Source of the DNA: Mesostigma viride | Taxonomy: Eukaryota; Streptophyta; Mesostigmatophyceae; Mesostigmatales; Mesostigmataceae | Assembly: GCA_009746045.1 (NCBI GenBank) | Contig: RPFO01001598.1 | Location: 1,203,227-1,267,226 of the forward strand | DNA length: 64,000 bases | Reading direction: 5' to 3' | Shown: positions 25,679 to 37,800 of the stretch, in pieces | Layout: each line of letters begins with the position of its first letter | Position numbering within the stretch: the stretch's first letter is position 1 | The notes under the pieces: generated by a model | Database searches by the model: none | The model's input: only the letters and a program-made list of their open reading frames with translations | Told to the model about the DNA's origin: nothing | Made by a program: the position numbers and the translations under genes

Positions 25679-28600
25679 GGGGGGGGCGGGGGGGGAAGAG
25701 AGGAGAGAGGGGTTGTGGACGAAAAAAGTGGACACGCAGGATGAGGCTTGACTTGGGTGGATGGTATCGCAGGGCAACCCCATGGCAGGATCCCCAAAAT
25801 TTATGGTAATAAACTAGATTATTGTTGTTGTTATTAATATTTATATTAATAGTGCTGGAGCAATCCAAGGGGCTCAGCACGAGCAATATATCATGGCAAG
25901 ATTAAAACCAAATACTTCTGGCTAATAGTACTTCTGTTTTTATTACTAGTGCTGGAGCAATCCAAGGGGCTCAGCACGAGCAATCGTGGCATGGCTGCGT
26001 GCCGGACTGCCAGTAACTGCTGCCTCCGCACGGTCATGGGCTCTGGGAACGTCGGAACCCAACCTCCTGAGAAATTGTTGCGCCATGAAGCCTTCTACAG
26101 CTAACCTGCCCCTGGTAGATAGGTAGTAAGGAAAACATGTTGGGGGAAGCGCATCGGTGTGATCATGTTGCCTGGTTGTCTCCTTGATGTTGCGACAGCT
26201 GAAAAGTGGTCATAATAAACAGTTTTAGGCGGGGTTCCATATGCCGCAGACATCATCTCATGGCTGATGACTGTTCATCTACATAGGCTACCCTCTAGAC
26301 AAGCTGCCCTCTAGACAAGCTGCCCTCTGGACAAGCTACCCTCTAGACAAGTTGCCCTCTAGACAAGCTGCCCTCTAGACAAGCGGCCCTCTAGACAAGC
26401 GGCCCTCTGGACAAGCGGCCCTCTAGACAAGCTGCCCTCTGGACAAGCTGCCCTCTAGACAAGCTGCCCCCTAGACAAGCTGCCCTCTGGACAAGCTGCC
26501 CTCTAAACCAGCTACCCTCTAGACAAGCTGCCCTCTGGACAAGCTACCCTCTAGACAAGCTACCCTCTAGACAAGCTGCCTTCTAGACAAGCGGCCCTCT
26601 AGACAAGCTGCCCTCGAGACAAGCTGCCCTCGAGACAAGCTGCCCTCTAGACAAGCTGCTGTCTGCACAAGCCATTATGAGCGCCTCACGTAATGGTTGG
26701 CATGCTAGGTATGAGCCCCTCACATAGGAGGTGGCATGTTGGTATGAGCGCCTCGCATAATGGGTGGCATGCTGGTATGAGCGCCTCACATAACGGGTGG
26801 CATGCCAGTGTGAACGCCTCACATAACGGGTGGCATGCCAGTGTGAACGCCTCACATAACGGGTGGCATGCCAGTGTGAACGCCTCACATAGGGGGGCGG
26901 CGCCATGGCCAGCACTTCGATGCGCTCGCTGCGGCAGTACTGCAGAATGTCAAGGTAGCCCTCCCACTTGTCGCCCGGGACCACGCGGCTCAGGGGTCCC
27001 ACACGCAGCTCATCCAGAGATACCCTGGCCAGGGGCAGTATGCGACACGTCAAGGGCAAGAGTTTTTTCCAAAGACTAAAGCATTACGAAACAGGACAAA
27101 ATATGCCATCGGCGGCAAATACCAAAAAGAAAAACGTGAATGACAGGACGACATAGCAAGGTGAGCGAGCGCTTGTGGAGTGGTGCAACTCATGGATGTT
27201 TTTAGGCGCAAGTCGGAGACGGTTGAGGGGTTAAGGTGAGAGCGCCAGCATTTGGGAAAAAGGACAGATGGGCCACAATCCAGCATCACTGCTACGTGCA
27301 TGGTTGTAGTTCTTAAAAAGTAATAGGTTAACACACAGGTCGGAGCGCGGGTGCTCCTAGGGCACGCGCACAGCACCTGGAGCGGCATGGCCCGACTTTT
27401 GGCGCCAATTAGATGTAATCACGAACGGCGTGAAGTTAGCACTCTCAAGAAAAAAAAAAGGTGGCCACAACTTGGTCGCTGGTTACCTTGCCTTGTCACT
27501 TTCTATGTTACCCGTACACTAGAGCATATACTCTGGTACATGTACACTAGAGCATAAATATGGGAGCATAAAAAAGTATGCGTCGATGTACCCACAGAAC
27601 AGTATGCATGTATAATCTGCACATGAACTTACATGACACACAAGAAGAGGAAGAAGAAGAGAGAGAAGAAGTTACATCGCCCCGTTCCGTTTCCCACCTT
27701 GAGAGAGGCTCGTCGGGTATCATCCCCATGGATCGCGGATGTGCATGGCATGCATCCTTGTGACGCCTGGAAGGCTCGATATCCCTACCCTACACATGAT
27801 GATACACACGGCTGGCTCTCACGCAGCTCCCCTTGGCGCCAGGTAGGGAACTCCGATCGTAAGATGAAGGTTATTATTAGTTTATAAGGTTATTATTAGT
27901 TTATTACAATATCTGCCCGACATAATACTGTCTATACACGTTCAGAAGAGGGTCTGGCTTCAAAGAAGAGTGGCCTGTGTGTTAAGTTGAGGCTAGCTAA
28001 GAGGGTATAGACTTCAAAGAAGGGAGGCCTTCAAAAGGGCCTCTCCTAGAAGTTAAGAGGGTGATAAGTTGGTGTAGATTTTAAGAGGGTGATAAGTTGG
28101 TGTAGAAGTTAAGAGGGTAATAAGTTGGTGTAGAAGTTAAGAGGGTGATACGTTGGTGTAGAAGTTAAGAGGGTGATACGTTGGTGTAGAAGTTAAGAGG
28201 GTGATACGTTGGTGTAGAAGTTAAGAGGGTGATAAGTTGGTGTAGATTTTAAGAGGGTGATAAGTTGGTGTAGAAGTTAAGTGGGTGATAAGTTGTTGTA
28301 GAAGTTAAGAGGGTGATACGTTGGTGTAGAAGTTAAGAGGGTGATACCTTGGTGTAGAAGTTAAGAGGGTGATACGTTGGTGTAGAAGTTAAGAGGGTGA
28401 TACGTTGGTGTAGAAGTTAAGAGGGTGATACGTTGGTGTAGAAGTTAAGAGGGTGATACGTTGGTGTAGATGTTAAGAGGGTGATAAGTTGGTGTAGAAG
28501 TTAAGAGGGTGATACGTTGGTGTAGAAGTTAAGAGGGTGATACGTTGGTGTAGAAGTTAAGAGGGTGATACGTTGGTGTAGAAGTTAAGAGGGTGATACG

Positions 28601-30474
28601 TTGGTGTAGAAGTTAAGAGGGTGATACGTTCGTGTAGATGTTAAGAGGGTGATACGTTGGTGTAGAAGTTAAGAGGGTGATACGTTGGTGTAGAAGTTAA
28701 GAGGGTGATACGTTGGTGTAGAAGTTAAGAGGGTGATAAGTTGGTGTAGAAGTTAAGAGGGTGATACGTTGGTGTAGAAGTTAAGAGGGTGATACGTTGG
28801 TGTAGATGTTAAGAGGGTGATGAGTTGGTGTAGAAGTTAAGAGGGTAATAAGTTGGTGTAGAAGTTAAGAGGGTAATAAGTTGGTGTAGAAGTTAAGAGG
28901 GTAATAAGTTGGTGTGACCTATCGAGCCGCGCACCTGCCCGCCATGAAGTTGTCAAGGAAGGGCTGACAGGTCACGTCGAGCGCCTGCAGCGTCAGCACG
29001 AGCGAGCGCTCGTTGTCTGCGTACTCATTTCCCACCGCCTCCGCTTCCACTGCCGACGCCACCTCACGCTTGAGCACGTCCGCGTCCGCGTTCTCGTCCT
29101 GCATCGCCGTGTGCAGACGCTGGAGCAGCTCTAGCTCCAGCACCTGCGTGCGGGATGGGGGGTAGATGTGCATGGGCGTGCATGTGTATAACACCGATAA
29201 ATGTACTAGCACATCTGGGTATGGGTGAATGGGAGCAGATCAGGCACCTCGGAGCGTTTGGGCCGGGGGGAGGGTGAGCGAATGCCAGGGGACAGAGAAG
29301 GGAAGAATGAGGATTGGAACAGGATCAAATTTCAGGGAGGTTTGGACACAGACGCCCCCCCCCCCTCCCACCCACCCACCCACCCACCCACCCACCCACC
29401 CGCCCGCCCGCCCGCCCGCCCGCCCGCCCGCCCGCCCGCCCGCCCGCCCGCCCGCCCGCCCGCCGCCGCCCACCCACCCACCCACCCACCCACCCACCCA
29501 CCCACCCACCCACCCACCCACCCACCCACCCACCCACCCACCCACCCACCCACCCACCCACCCACCCACCCACCCACCCACCCACCCACCCACCCACCCA
29601 CCCACCCACCCAGAAAACGCATAGGAATGCCAGAATCAGGACGGCGCTATTGTGAAAATAAAATGCATGAGTGATTGGGTGCAGAATACAGGGGCGGGAC
29701 ATGGTGTTCCATCATAGCAGAAAGAGAACATTGCATGACCCGCATTTTAAAAATCTTTCTTTGTTGTGATAGAAAAATTCTTGATTGCAGACAAGCCGGT
29801 GGCCGGGCACTATCTACCCAGACATATACATGCACCCTACATTGTCTACTTGTCCTTGCTATCGTTTTTGTCCCCCCCACCTGGTCGTCGGAGCTGGACA
29901 TCCCTGTCTCGGACTCCCCCAGGAAAATTACGCGGGAATTTAGCAGTTTCTGAAGGACCGGCTTCTGGTCCGCGATGACCTTGGGCTCGCCCGTGACCGT
30001 GGCATCGTACACGCGGGAAAGCGGACGAGGAGGTGTAGCAGGTGGCGGTGCTGGGGGGGGCGTCGGAGGGGCAGGTGCTAGTGAGCCGTCGTCTCCCCAT
30101 ACTCCGTTGGGCAACGTCAAATGTCCGACACCCAGGGCCGCTAGCGTGAACAAAAAGCGACGGGGAATGGGTACTCCCGGCGTCGACGGCGTCGGCCGTA
30201 AATCAGAAGGCAATCGCCGGTCTGATGTCCTATCAGGCTCCACGTTTGGACCCTGTGCTGTGCAACGCACGTTACTGCGACTGGGAGGGAGACGACTAGG
30301 CAAGCTGGGCTTGCTGCTCGGAATTACCAACTGTCGCCCCCCAGTCAGACCTGTCCGCGGTAAACTGCCAGGCAGAGACTTTCCGTAAACATCGGAAACG
30401 CGGCGGTGCACAATGCAAGCGGAGGGCACCGCCCAATTCTGCGAATACCTGGCTGCCAATGAACAGGCCTCCAT
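21384..30474 (-). CDS. RER5: RETICULATA-RELATED 5/6-type chloroplast protein (DUF399/ChaN-like plus DUF3411)
   Basis: Five exons: 30474-29881, 29143-28935, 27024-26889, 25621-25448 and 23729-21384, with GT-AG junctions and continuous frame, giving about 1152 aa. The N-terminus is Ser/Arg-rich and transit-peptide-like, with a later hydrophobic stretch after PIPRRF (FLFTLAALGVGHL). The DUF399/ChaN-like part spans exons 1-4 (RVIFLGE, TLQALDVTCQPFLDNFMAGR, VSLDELRVGP, VLRSVVGNGIESL, RQKYAPP). Exon 6 in older terms, here the last exon, continues with VILLNPGRQPLLEPGEAPEA, NCFDRDRVAQAM, the DUF3411 core (RWLADPNFLLRLVVEESIS, DFFTVWLPAPTLSF, SANLRYQLIAGGVEHW, AMWIDFSRYLGLQ) and a His/Asp-rich tail. 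The order DUF399 then DUF3411 is that of Arabidopsis RETICULATA-RELATED 5/6 plastid proteins, which affect chloroplast development; the biochemical role is unknown. Joining exon 4 (SVLYAQ) directly to TRAVMGYTNAG matches the family best. Unusual: large low-complexity inserts in the last exon and minisatellites in every intron. Confidence 0.87.
23715..23881 (-). repeat. Duplicated 3' splice-site region of the last RER5-type exon
   Basis: The exon start with its acceptor (plus strand CATGACGGCGCGCGTCTGG then AGCGCACGGGTG, 23715-23746) recurs inside the upstream intron at 23845-23876 with few changes. An acceptor-side counterpart of the donor-side duplications seen elsewhere. Confidence 0.7.
24335..24460 (-). 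repeat. tRNA-like repeat (SINE-like) in the last RER5-type intron
   Basis: On the minus strand GATGCCTTCGGATCAGGAGA resembles the anticodon arm of tRNA-Arg. GGTCCTATGTTCGATTCC contains a good B-box (GTTCGATTCC). The first block is shared with the repeats at 54274 and 55008. Spacing between arms is too long for a functional tRNA, so a tRNA-derived repeat is more likely. Confidence 0.45.
24886..25035. repeat. 75-bp tandem duplication in the last RER5-type intron
   Basis: Two near-identical units carry GCATACAGCACTGTGGGCAC, ATGTATGATACTACTAAGTG and GGTAATACCTGCATCTGCAC. The GTGCTGTATGCC motif (minus strand) is also the end of exon 4 (25448-25462), so the unit may derive from that exon edge. Confidence 0.75.
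25645..25680 (+). repeat. (TG)n microsatellite
   Basis: A pure TG run in the third intron of the RER5-type gene, beside a G-rich tract. Confidence 0.9.
26286..26662. repeat. 16-bp minisatellite, about 23 copies
   Basis: Unit GCCCTCTAGACAAGCT with single-base variants, in the third intron of the RER5-type gene. Confidence 0.9.
26695..26893 (-). repeat. 33-bp minisatellite that includes the exon 3 5' splice site
   Basis: On the gene strand each unit begins TATGTGAGGCGTTC, the last codon and donor of exon 3 (exon end 26889), followed by ACACTGGCATGCCACCCGT. About six copies run into the intron, so each carries a donor-like GTGAGG. Confidence 0.9.
28035..28917. repeat. 28-bp minisatellite, about 31 copies
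   Basis: Unit GTTAAGAGGGTGATACGTTG followed by GTGTAGAA, with TACG/TAAG and a few other variants. It starts almost at the donor of exon 2 of the RER5-type gene. Confidence 0.95.
29364..29611 (+). repeat. (CCCA)n(CCCG)n(CCCA)n tetranucleotide block
   Basis: About 250 bp in the first RER5-type intron: CCCA runs flank a CCCG core (29400-29465). The G-rich strand is the transcribed RNA sense (GGGT/GGGC), giving strong G-quadruplex potential. Confidence 0.95.
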
Positions 30475-31863
30475 ACTGGGCTGACGTCGGACGTAGGTTG
30501 CCCGGAGGCCGGCCGAAGGCCCCAGCCAGCGCTAACGTAGGCACGCCCACTGGATGAAACCAAAAGTTTTACGTGCTACTGCAGGACATCCAGCTAAATT
30601 AATTGCGGAAATTGCGAGTTGCTATCCATGTATGATGTAATTTATGTCGATGGCTTGCTTGCGAACACCTTTTCCTCATCTGCTTGTTTCATCCCGCACT
30701 TGGAATTTTAATTCACAGGGGCTGGACTGTAGCCACTCGCGGGCCCTCTTGCGACGTGCTAGTTGCCACGCATGCAGTGTCGTCAGACGCACGTTGTGCA
30801 TGCACGACAAATTTCCGGTGAAATGGGTGTTTTTTTAGGGTTGTGCATGCACGACAAATCCGCGAGATGCGAATGAGAAAATTGAGGGGCCGATACTGTG
30901 CCGTACCGGCATCCTACTACCGTCTACCGGTAAGCTGGTAAGCGGTTGGATGCAACTTAGAGGGAATCATGATCTGCATTATCCATCCCGGCATTTCCCG
31001 GGAAAAAATGAGGCGCAAGTTCCAACGCCAAGGTCGACAGATGGTTGGCTAGGAACAGATGGAAGTACCTACTCAGTCATGGAGAGTACCATAGCAGCAC
31101 ACCTGGCTCGGCTGTGTATTGACACTTGACAGCCATATGTGCTGGACAACAGGACAAAAAGTTGCTCAAGACGTTAAAGGATCTTTTTATGGCTGCCAGA
31201 AGGTCCATGAATCATGCGACGTGACAGGCTAATTAACACGCAAGCAGGACACCTACCCCGTTAGCGGCTTTTGCGTTATCCGGAAAAAGATACGACTTCT
31301 CTTTAGAAAGGTTTTTCAGCGCAATTCTCCTCATGTGCAGCCTACCCCGCCACAATTTGCTTCATTCCGTGCCAGTAGTATCGCTCAAGTAACTAAGTCC
31401 ACCGTTTCCTTCTCCGATGTATAACGGTAGGTTTTTCTCACTAAGGGCGACAGATTATCGGACAAACCCAAAAGAAGTTATGCTGTTTTAGCACCCATGG
31501 TTGTTTATTCCGCTAAGGTTGCATGCTTGCTCGCGGTGTACTTTGCCATGTTGCCTGAACCTAATTTTCATGGTTATTATTTGGTATTATCTTACACTCG
31601 GCCTTGAGTCTGGAACCGGGTGATCAAGAGGACAATTTTTTTGTTTCATGTGGCGTCTAGCTCTGAAAAATGCTTACTAAGAAGCATCTGGGTTAATGCC
31701 CGGCTACCTCGCTTCAAGTTCTTACTACCGACGTTGAATTACTTTTGAGGCAACTCAATAGGGATTTCCAAAATTTGAATGGAAAGCTAATAAACTTCAG
31801 GCGTCAGCATTTTTTCAAGAGTATATAATTTTTTTCTTCTTTTCTGTGTGTACGACAATTTAG
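30475..31863. other. Divergent intergenic region between the RER5-type and metacaspase genes
   Basis: The two genes diverge here, so both promoters should lie in this 1.4 kb. A 14-bp motif TGCATGCACGACAA is present twice (about 30798 and 30844). A pyrimidine tract before TTTAG at 31859-31863 suggests the first recognised metacaspase exon is preceded by another exon in this region. ATGTATAACGG at 31419 is a possible start, but its donor gives the wrong phase. No clear TATA box was identified. Confidence 0.5.
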
Positions 31864-34800
31864 CCTGCTGGGGCTTCTTTTGTGGACAACTGGACACCCG
31901 AGCAAGCTGGACCTAACTTTCTCATTCAACGATCCTTCTGGGGTGTCGCCACCTGTCCAGGCGGTGGTCCCCCGTGCTCCAAGTGCCACGGGACGGGGAT
32001 CAAGCTCGGCAAAGGCACACCCTGCAAGTGCGGCGCTGGGGCCAATGTGGGCCAGTTCATTGGGCGGGGGGCCAACGGCTACGGGGAGCAGCATTTCGCG
32101 CCGGCGCCATACGGCGCACCTCCACCTGCCCAGTATGGCTACGCTCCTCCGCCCCCTGCTTTCATTGCCCCCCCACCCCCTGTGTACGGTGCACCGCCGG
32201 TGGCTGGCGGCTATCCAGCCCCCGGGGCTTACCCTCCCCCAGTAGCGGGTGGGTACCCTCCTGCTGCCGCCTACCCGCCACCTGTCATGGGCACACCGGT
32301 CCAGCCGCCAGCCTATGGTGCCCCGCCAGGTGTCCCTCCCACGGCCCCTGCCCCCGCGTACCCCATGGCTCCCCCAGTGGCCCGGGAACTGCCGCCCCCT
32401 GCGGTAGGCCAGAAGAAGGTGAGCTGTGGTCTGCCCTTCTCTTCTCTATAGAGTGTGTTTTGAATCCTTTTTGTTTTGTCTTGTCCTTGTCTTTTCGTTT
32501 CTCCTGTCTTTTGCCTTGTCATTTGATTGCCTTGGCTTTGTCTTGTGTTTGTCCTGTGTTCGTCTTGTGTTTGCCTTGGCTTTGGCATGTCTGGGTCTCT
32601 GCACCGGTCGCCGGCAAGGGTTTCCTTTCGGTACCTCGAGGCCTTGGCACAGATAGTCGTTCATTCTAAAGGGTATCCTTGCCATTTGCCTGTTGCTCAC
32701 GTTTTGATGGAATGGTTTTGGCCTCCGCTTCCCTTGCCGCGTGCTGCCGCCGTGCAGGCGCTGCTAGTTGGCATCAACTACTTCGGGACGCGCATGTCCC
32801 TGCAGGTATGGTCGAGAGTGCACACCCGGCATGCCTGATGCGCAGGCAGTACTCTGTGTAACCGCCATGCTTTGCCAGAGGATACCAGTTGTGTTCCTTT
32901 GTGCATTCGCTAGCATCCTCATGGGCTCAGTCTCGCTTGTCTCGTGTGCCCGCCTGACTTGCCACGCTGCCCACCCCGCTCCCCCCCCTGCCCACCTGTC
33001 CCCCCCAGGGCTGCATCAACGACACCAAGTACCTCAAGTACTGCCTGATGAAGAACTTTGGGTTCCCAGAGTCCAACATCCTCACGCTAACTGAGGAGGA
33101 GCGCGACCCGCTGCGCAAGCCCACGCGGCACAACATGCTGCAGGTGGGCGCTCTCGCTGCCTTTGGTCGTTGTTGCAACATCCACCCCCCCACGCGGCAC
33201 AACATGCTGCAGGTGGGCGCTCTCGCTGCCTTTGATAGGTGTTGCAACACCCCACCCCACACGCGGCACAAGATGCTGCAGGCCCTGTTACAGAAGCTGC
33301 TCGTGCTGATTGTCTGCTATGACCATACTACTATCAGCTCGACATGCTTACCTTTCATTGTGGCACAGGATGCTGCAGATGTACATGTTACTTTTGGTGC
33401 AAGTTCATAACCCTAATATATCCCTCTACCAGTCACGCTCTATCTGCTAATGCTTGCCACCGTAAATGGTACAGCCTTCCCTTTGTTCCATTCCTGTCAC
33501 ATTCCCTTCCCATCTGCCGCGTCTGCCCCTTGCTCTTGTGGCTCGCTGTTGTTGTTGTGGCCACGTGGGCTAGCCTTTACTTTGAAATAGCCCCGGGCAC
33601 GCCCGTGGCTTATCATATGAGCCCCTTGCATGCCTGATAGCTGATGGGTGGCCTTATTTGTCTTTGGTGGCTAATGAACAACTGTGCCCCTGTCCTGCCT
33701 GCCTTGCATGCTTCCCCCCCCCCCCCCCTTTCCTACCCCTGCCTGCCTCGTATGCCCCCCCCCCCCTCATGTGTGCATGGGCGTGCCAGGCCATGCACTG
33801 GCTGGTCATGAACGCACAGCCGGGGGACAGCCTGGTGTTCCAATTCTCCGGCCACGGCTCCCAGGTTTGTGGATAGATCATAGATCAGACAAATGGGTGG
33901 ATCGATCAGAGGACAGCCTGGTGTTCCAATTCTCCGGCCACGGCTCCCAGGTTTGTGGATAGGTCAGATGGATCAGACAAATGGGTGGATCGATCAGAGG
34001 ACAGCCTGGTGTTCCAATTCGCCGGCCACGGCTCCCAGGTTTGTGGATAGGTCAGATGGATCAGACAAATGGGTGGATCGATCAGAGGACAGCCTGGTGT
34101 TCCAATTCTCCGGCCACGGCTCCCAGGTTTGTGGATAGGTCAGATAGATCAGACAAAGGGGTGGATCGATCAGGGGACAGCCTGGTGTTCCAATTCTCCG
34201 GCCACGGCTCCCAGGTTTGTGGATAGGTCAGATAGATCAGACAAAGGGGTGGATCGATCAGAGGACAGCCTGGTGTTCCAATTCTCCGGCCACGGCTCCC
34301 AGGTTTGTGGATAGGTCAGATAGATCAGACAAAGGGGTGGATCGATCAGAGGACAGCCTGGTGTTCCAATTCTCCGGCCACGGCTCCCAGGTTTGTGGAT
34401 AGGTCAGATGGATCAGACAAATGGGTGGATCGATCAGAGGACAGCCTGGTGTTCCAATTCTCCGGCCACGGCTCCCAGGTTTGTGGATAGGTCATAGATC
34501 AGACAAATGGGTGGATCGATCAGATCGATAAGACGAATTGATCCGACGATTCACCGTGTGCGAATGGGGAATAACCACCATAGTGGTTGCCTTGCGAGCC
34601 CTTGGAACCCATCGCCCTCAGTTGGTGGGGCTGCGGTACCGCCGTGGCAGCGTTCGTGGCTTTATTATGCATAATTATGGCAGACAGTCTCCATAATCCT
34701 GATTATAGGTGACGGTCTTCACTGGGATTGCAGCGGATTCTTGTATAGTGGGTTCCGATGGCATCTCTGAGTACCCAGGCATGGGTTGAAAACGTTTATT

Positions 34801-37800
34801 TGACACCTAGTCCACGTCTGCAGGCAGCCATGTTTGGAGTCCCTCAATGCCGTCATGATTCCACGGGCATACCTGGACCTATGGACAGGAGGGACTTCAC
34901 GTGATACGATGCACAGAAGCACCAGATGCCTCACGGATAGCACGCACACATCCCCAGGAGAAAATCTTTTCCTGCATACCACAGGCCAGAATCCTGGCGG
35001 GCGAATGTCAATGGGGAACCCTCCCACACCTACCCGTGGAGTCATATACCGACCCCTTGCTTGTCGTTGGCACTTGCCGGTTTCGCCTGCTTAATGCCTG
35101 GCATGGCAACAACTTGATGGATAAGAACAGTGGGTCATCGGCTCGTCGAGGGAGTGCTGCGAACGCAGACTGCGACCGCGCACCCGAATGGGCACCCGTC
35201 TGTGCTTGGTGGCCCTGGCCTGTAGCGGACACTCATGCACACCATGGGGTGCGTGCTGGGGGGTGGGAACCGGTTGCTTTTGTTTGCTGGGCGCGCAGGT
35301 CAGGGACTACACCGGCGACGAGACCGACGGATATGATGAAGTGGTGGGTACAGAGCCCCGAGGGTAGTAGTGATTACGTGCATGGCCTTGCAGGTCCGCA
35401 TGGCAGACGTTTCCTGTGATATATGCAATCTTTATCGCATTGGACCCACATCAGCGTTCCTTGCTTCTTTGGTTGTTCTGTGAGTATCTCAAGTGGTGAC
35501 CCCTGATGACGCGGTGAGGTGCCCCTGTAGTCCTCCACGCAATGAGGAAGTTGTGCCGGTTTGAGCGCATGAGGGGAGGGTCACAGGGAGGGCCACGCTG
35601 GGGGCGCGGTGGCCAGCCATCAGCCGAGCTGGAGAGAGCCTTTTACTTACCAAAGATGCTTATTGCAACATAGAAACCTATTCATCACGTTTTACTCTCG
35701 GATGCTTGTTACACTTCATTGAAGTATCCAATGCGATGTCCGCAGTACGTTCATATCTGCCATCCGTACCCAGCTTCATTCAGAGCTTGCCGGATGTCCT
35801 AGCACCCCTAGCACCCCTAGCACCCCTAGCACCCCTAGCACCCCTAGCACCCCTAGCACCCCTAGCACCCCTAGCACCCCTAGCACCCCTAGCACCCCTA
35901 GCACCCCTAGCACCCCTAGCACCCCTAGCACCCCTAGCACCCCTAGCACCCCTAGCACCCCTAGCACCCCTAGCACCCCTAGCACCCCTAGCACCCCTAG
36001 CACCCCTAGCACCCCTAGCACCCCTAGCACCCCTAGCACCCCTAGCACCCCTAGCACCCCTAGCACCCCTAGCACCCCTAGCACCCCTAGCACCCCTAGC
36101 ACCCCTAGCACCCCTAGCACCCCTAGCACCCCTAGCACCCCTAGCACCCCTAGCACCCCTAGCACCCCTAGCACCCCTAGCACCCCTAGCACCCCTAGCA
36201 CCCCTAGCACCCCTAGCACCCCTAGCACCCCTAGCACCCCTAGCACCCCTAGCACCCCTAGCACCCCTAGCACCCCTAGCACCCCTAGCACCCCTAGCGC
36301 CCCTAGCACCCCTAGCGCCCCTAGCACCCCTAGCGCCCCTAGCACCCCTAGCACCCCTAGCACCCCTAGCACCCCTAGCACCCCTAGCACCCCTAGCACC
36401 CCTAGCACCCCTAGCACCCCTAGCACCCCTAGCACCCCTAGCACCCCTAGCACCCCTAGCACCCCTAGCACCCCTAGCGCCCCTAGCACCCCTAGCACCC
36501 CTAGCACCCCTAGCACCCCTAGCACCCCTAGCACCCCTAGCACCCCTAGCACCCCTAGCACCCCTAGCACCCCTAGCACCCCTAGCACCCCTAGCACCCC
36601 TAGCACCCCTAGCATCCCTAGCACCGTTAGCACCCCTAGCACCTCTAGCACCCCTAGCACCCCTAGCACCCCTAGCACCCCTAGCGCCCCTAGCACCCCT
36701 AGCACCCCTAGCACCCCTAGCACCCCTAGCACCCCTAGCACCCCTAGCACCCCTAGCACCCCTAGCACCCCTAGCACCCCTAGCACCCCTAGCACCCCTA
36801 GCACCCCTAGCACCCCTAGCACCCCTAGCACCCCTAGCACCCCTAGCGCCCCTAGCACCCTAGCACCCCTAGCACCCCTAGCACCCCTAGCACCCCTAGC
36901 ACCCCTAGCACCCCTAGCACCCCTAGCACCCCTAGCACCCCTAGCACCCCTAGCACCCCTAGCACCCCTAGCACCCCTAGCACCGTTAGCACCCCTAGCA
37001 CCCCTAGCACCCCTAGCACCCCTAGCACCCCTAGCACCCCTAGCACCCCTAGCACCCCTAGCACCCCTAGCACCCCTAGCACCCCTAGCACCCCTAGCAC
37101 CCCTAGCACCCCTAGCACCCCTAGCACCCCTAGCACCCCTAGCACCCCTAGCACCCCTAGCACCCCTAGCACCCCTAGCACCCCTAGCACCGTTAGCACC
37201 CCTAGCACCCCTAGCACCCCTAGCACCCCTAGCACCCCTAGCACCCCTAGCACCCCTAGCACCCCTAGCACCCCTAGCACCCCTAGCACCCCTAGCGCCC
37301 CTAGCACCCCTAGCACCCCTAGCACCCCTAGCACCCCTAGCACCCCTAGCACCCCTAGCACCCCTAGCACCCCTAGCACCCCTAGCACCCCTAGCGCCCC
37401 TAGCACCCCTAGCACCCCTAGCACCCCTAGCACCCCTAGCACCCCTAGCACCCCTAGCACCCCTAGCACCCCTAGCACCCCTAGCACCCCTAGCACCCCT
37501 AGCACCCCTAGCACCCCTAGCACCCCTAGCACCCCTAGCACCCCTAGCACCCCTAGCACCCCTAGCACCCCTAGCACCCCTAGCACCCCTAGCACCCCTA
37601 GCACCCCTAGCACCCCTAGCACCCCTAGCACCCCTAGCACCCCTAGCACCCCTAGCACCCCTAGCACCCCTAGCACCCCTAGCACCCCTAGCACCCCTAG
37701 CACCCCTAGCACCCCTAGCACCCCTAGCACCCCTAGCACCCCTAGCACCCCTAGCACCCCTAGCACCCCTAGCACCCCTAGCACCCCTAGCACCCCTAGC

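Noticed and set aside
29225-29702. Thr-His-Pro-Pro or Gly-Gly-Trp-Val polymer proteins
   Set aside because: Translation of the CCCA/CCCG block in RER5-type intron 1.
31419-31434. Metacaspase first exon ATGTATAACGG with donor GTAGGT
   Set aside because: Position and start are attractive, but neither nearby donor gives the phase needed by the exon at 31864.
33826-34520. CRISPR-like array
   Set aside because: Direct 88-bp repeats without unique spacers, in a eukaryotic gene and derived from an exon; not CRISPR.
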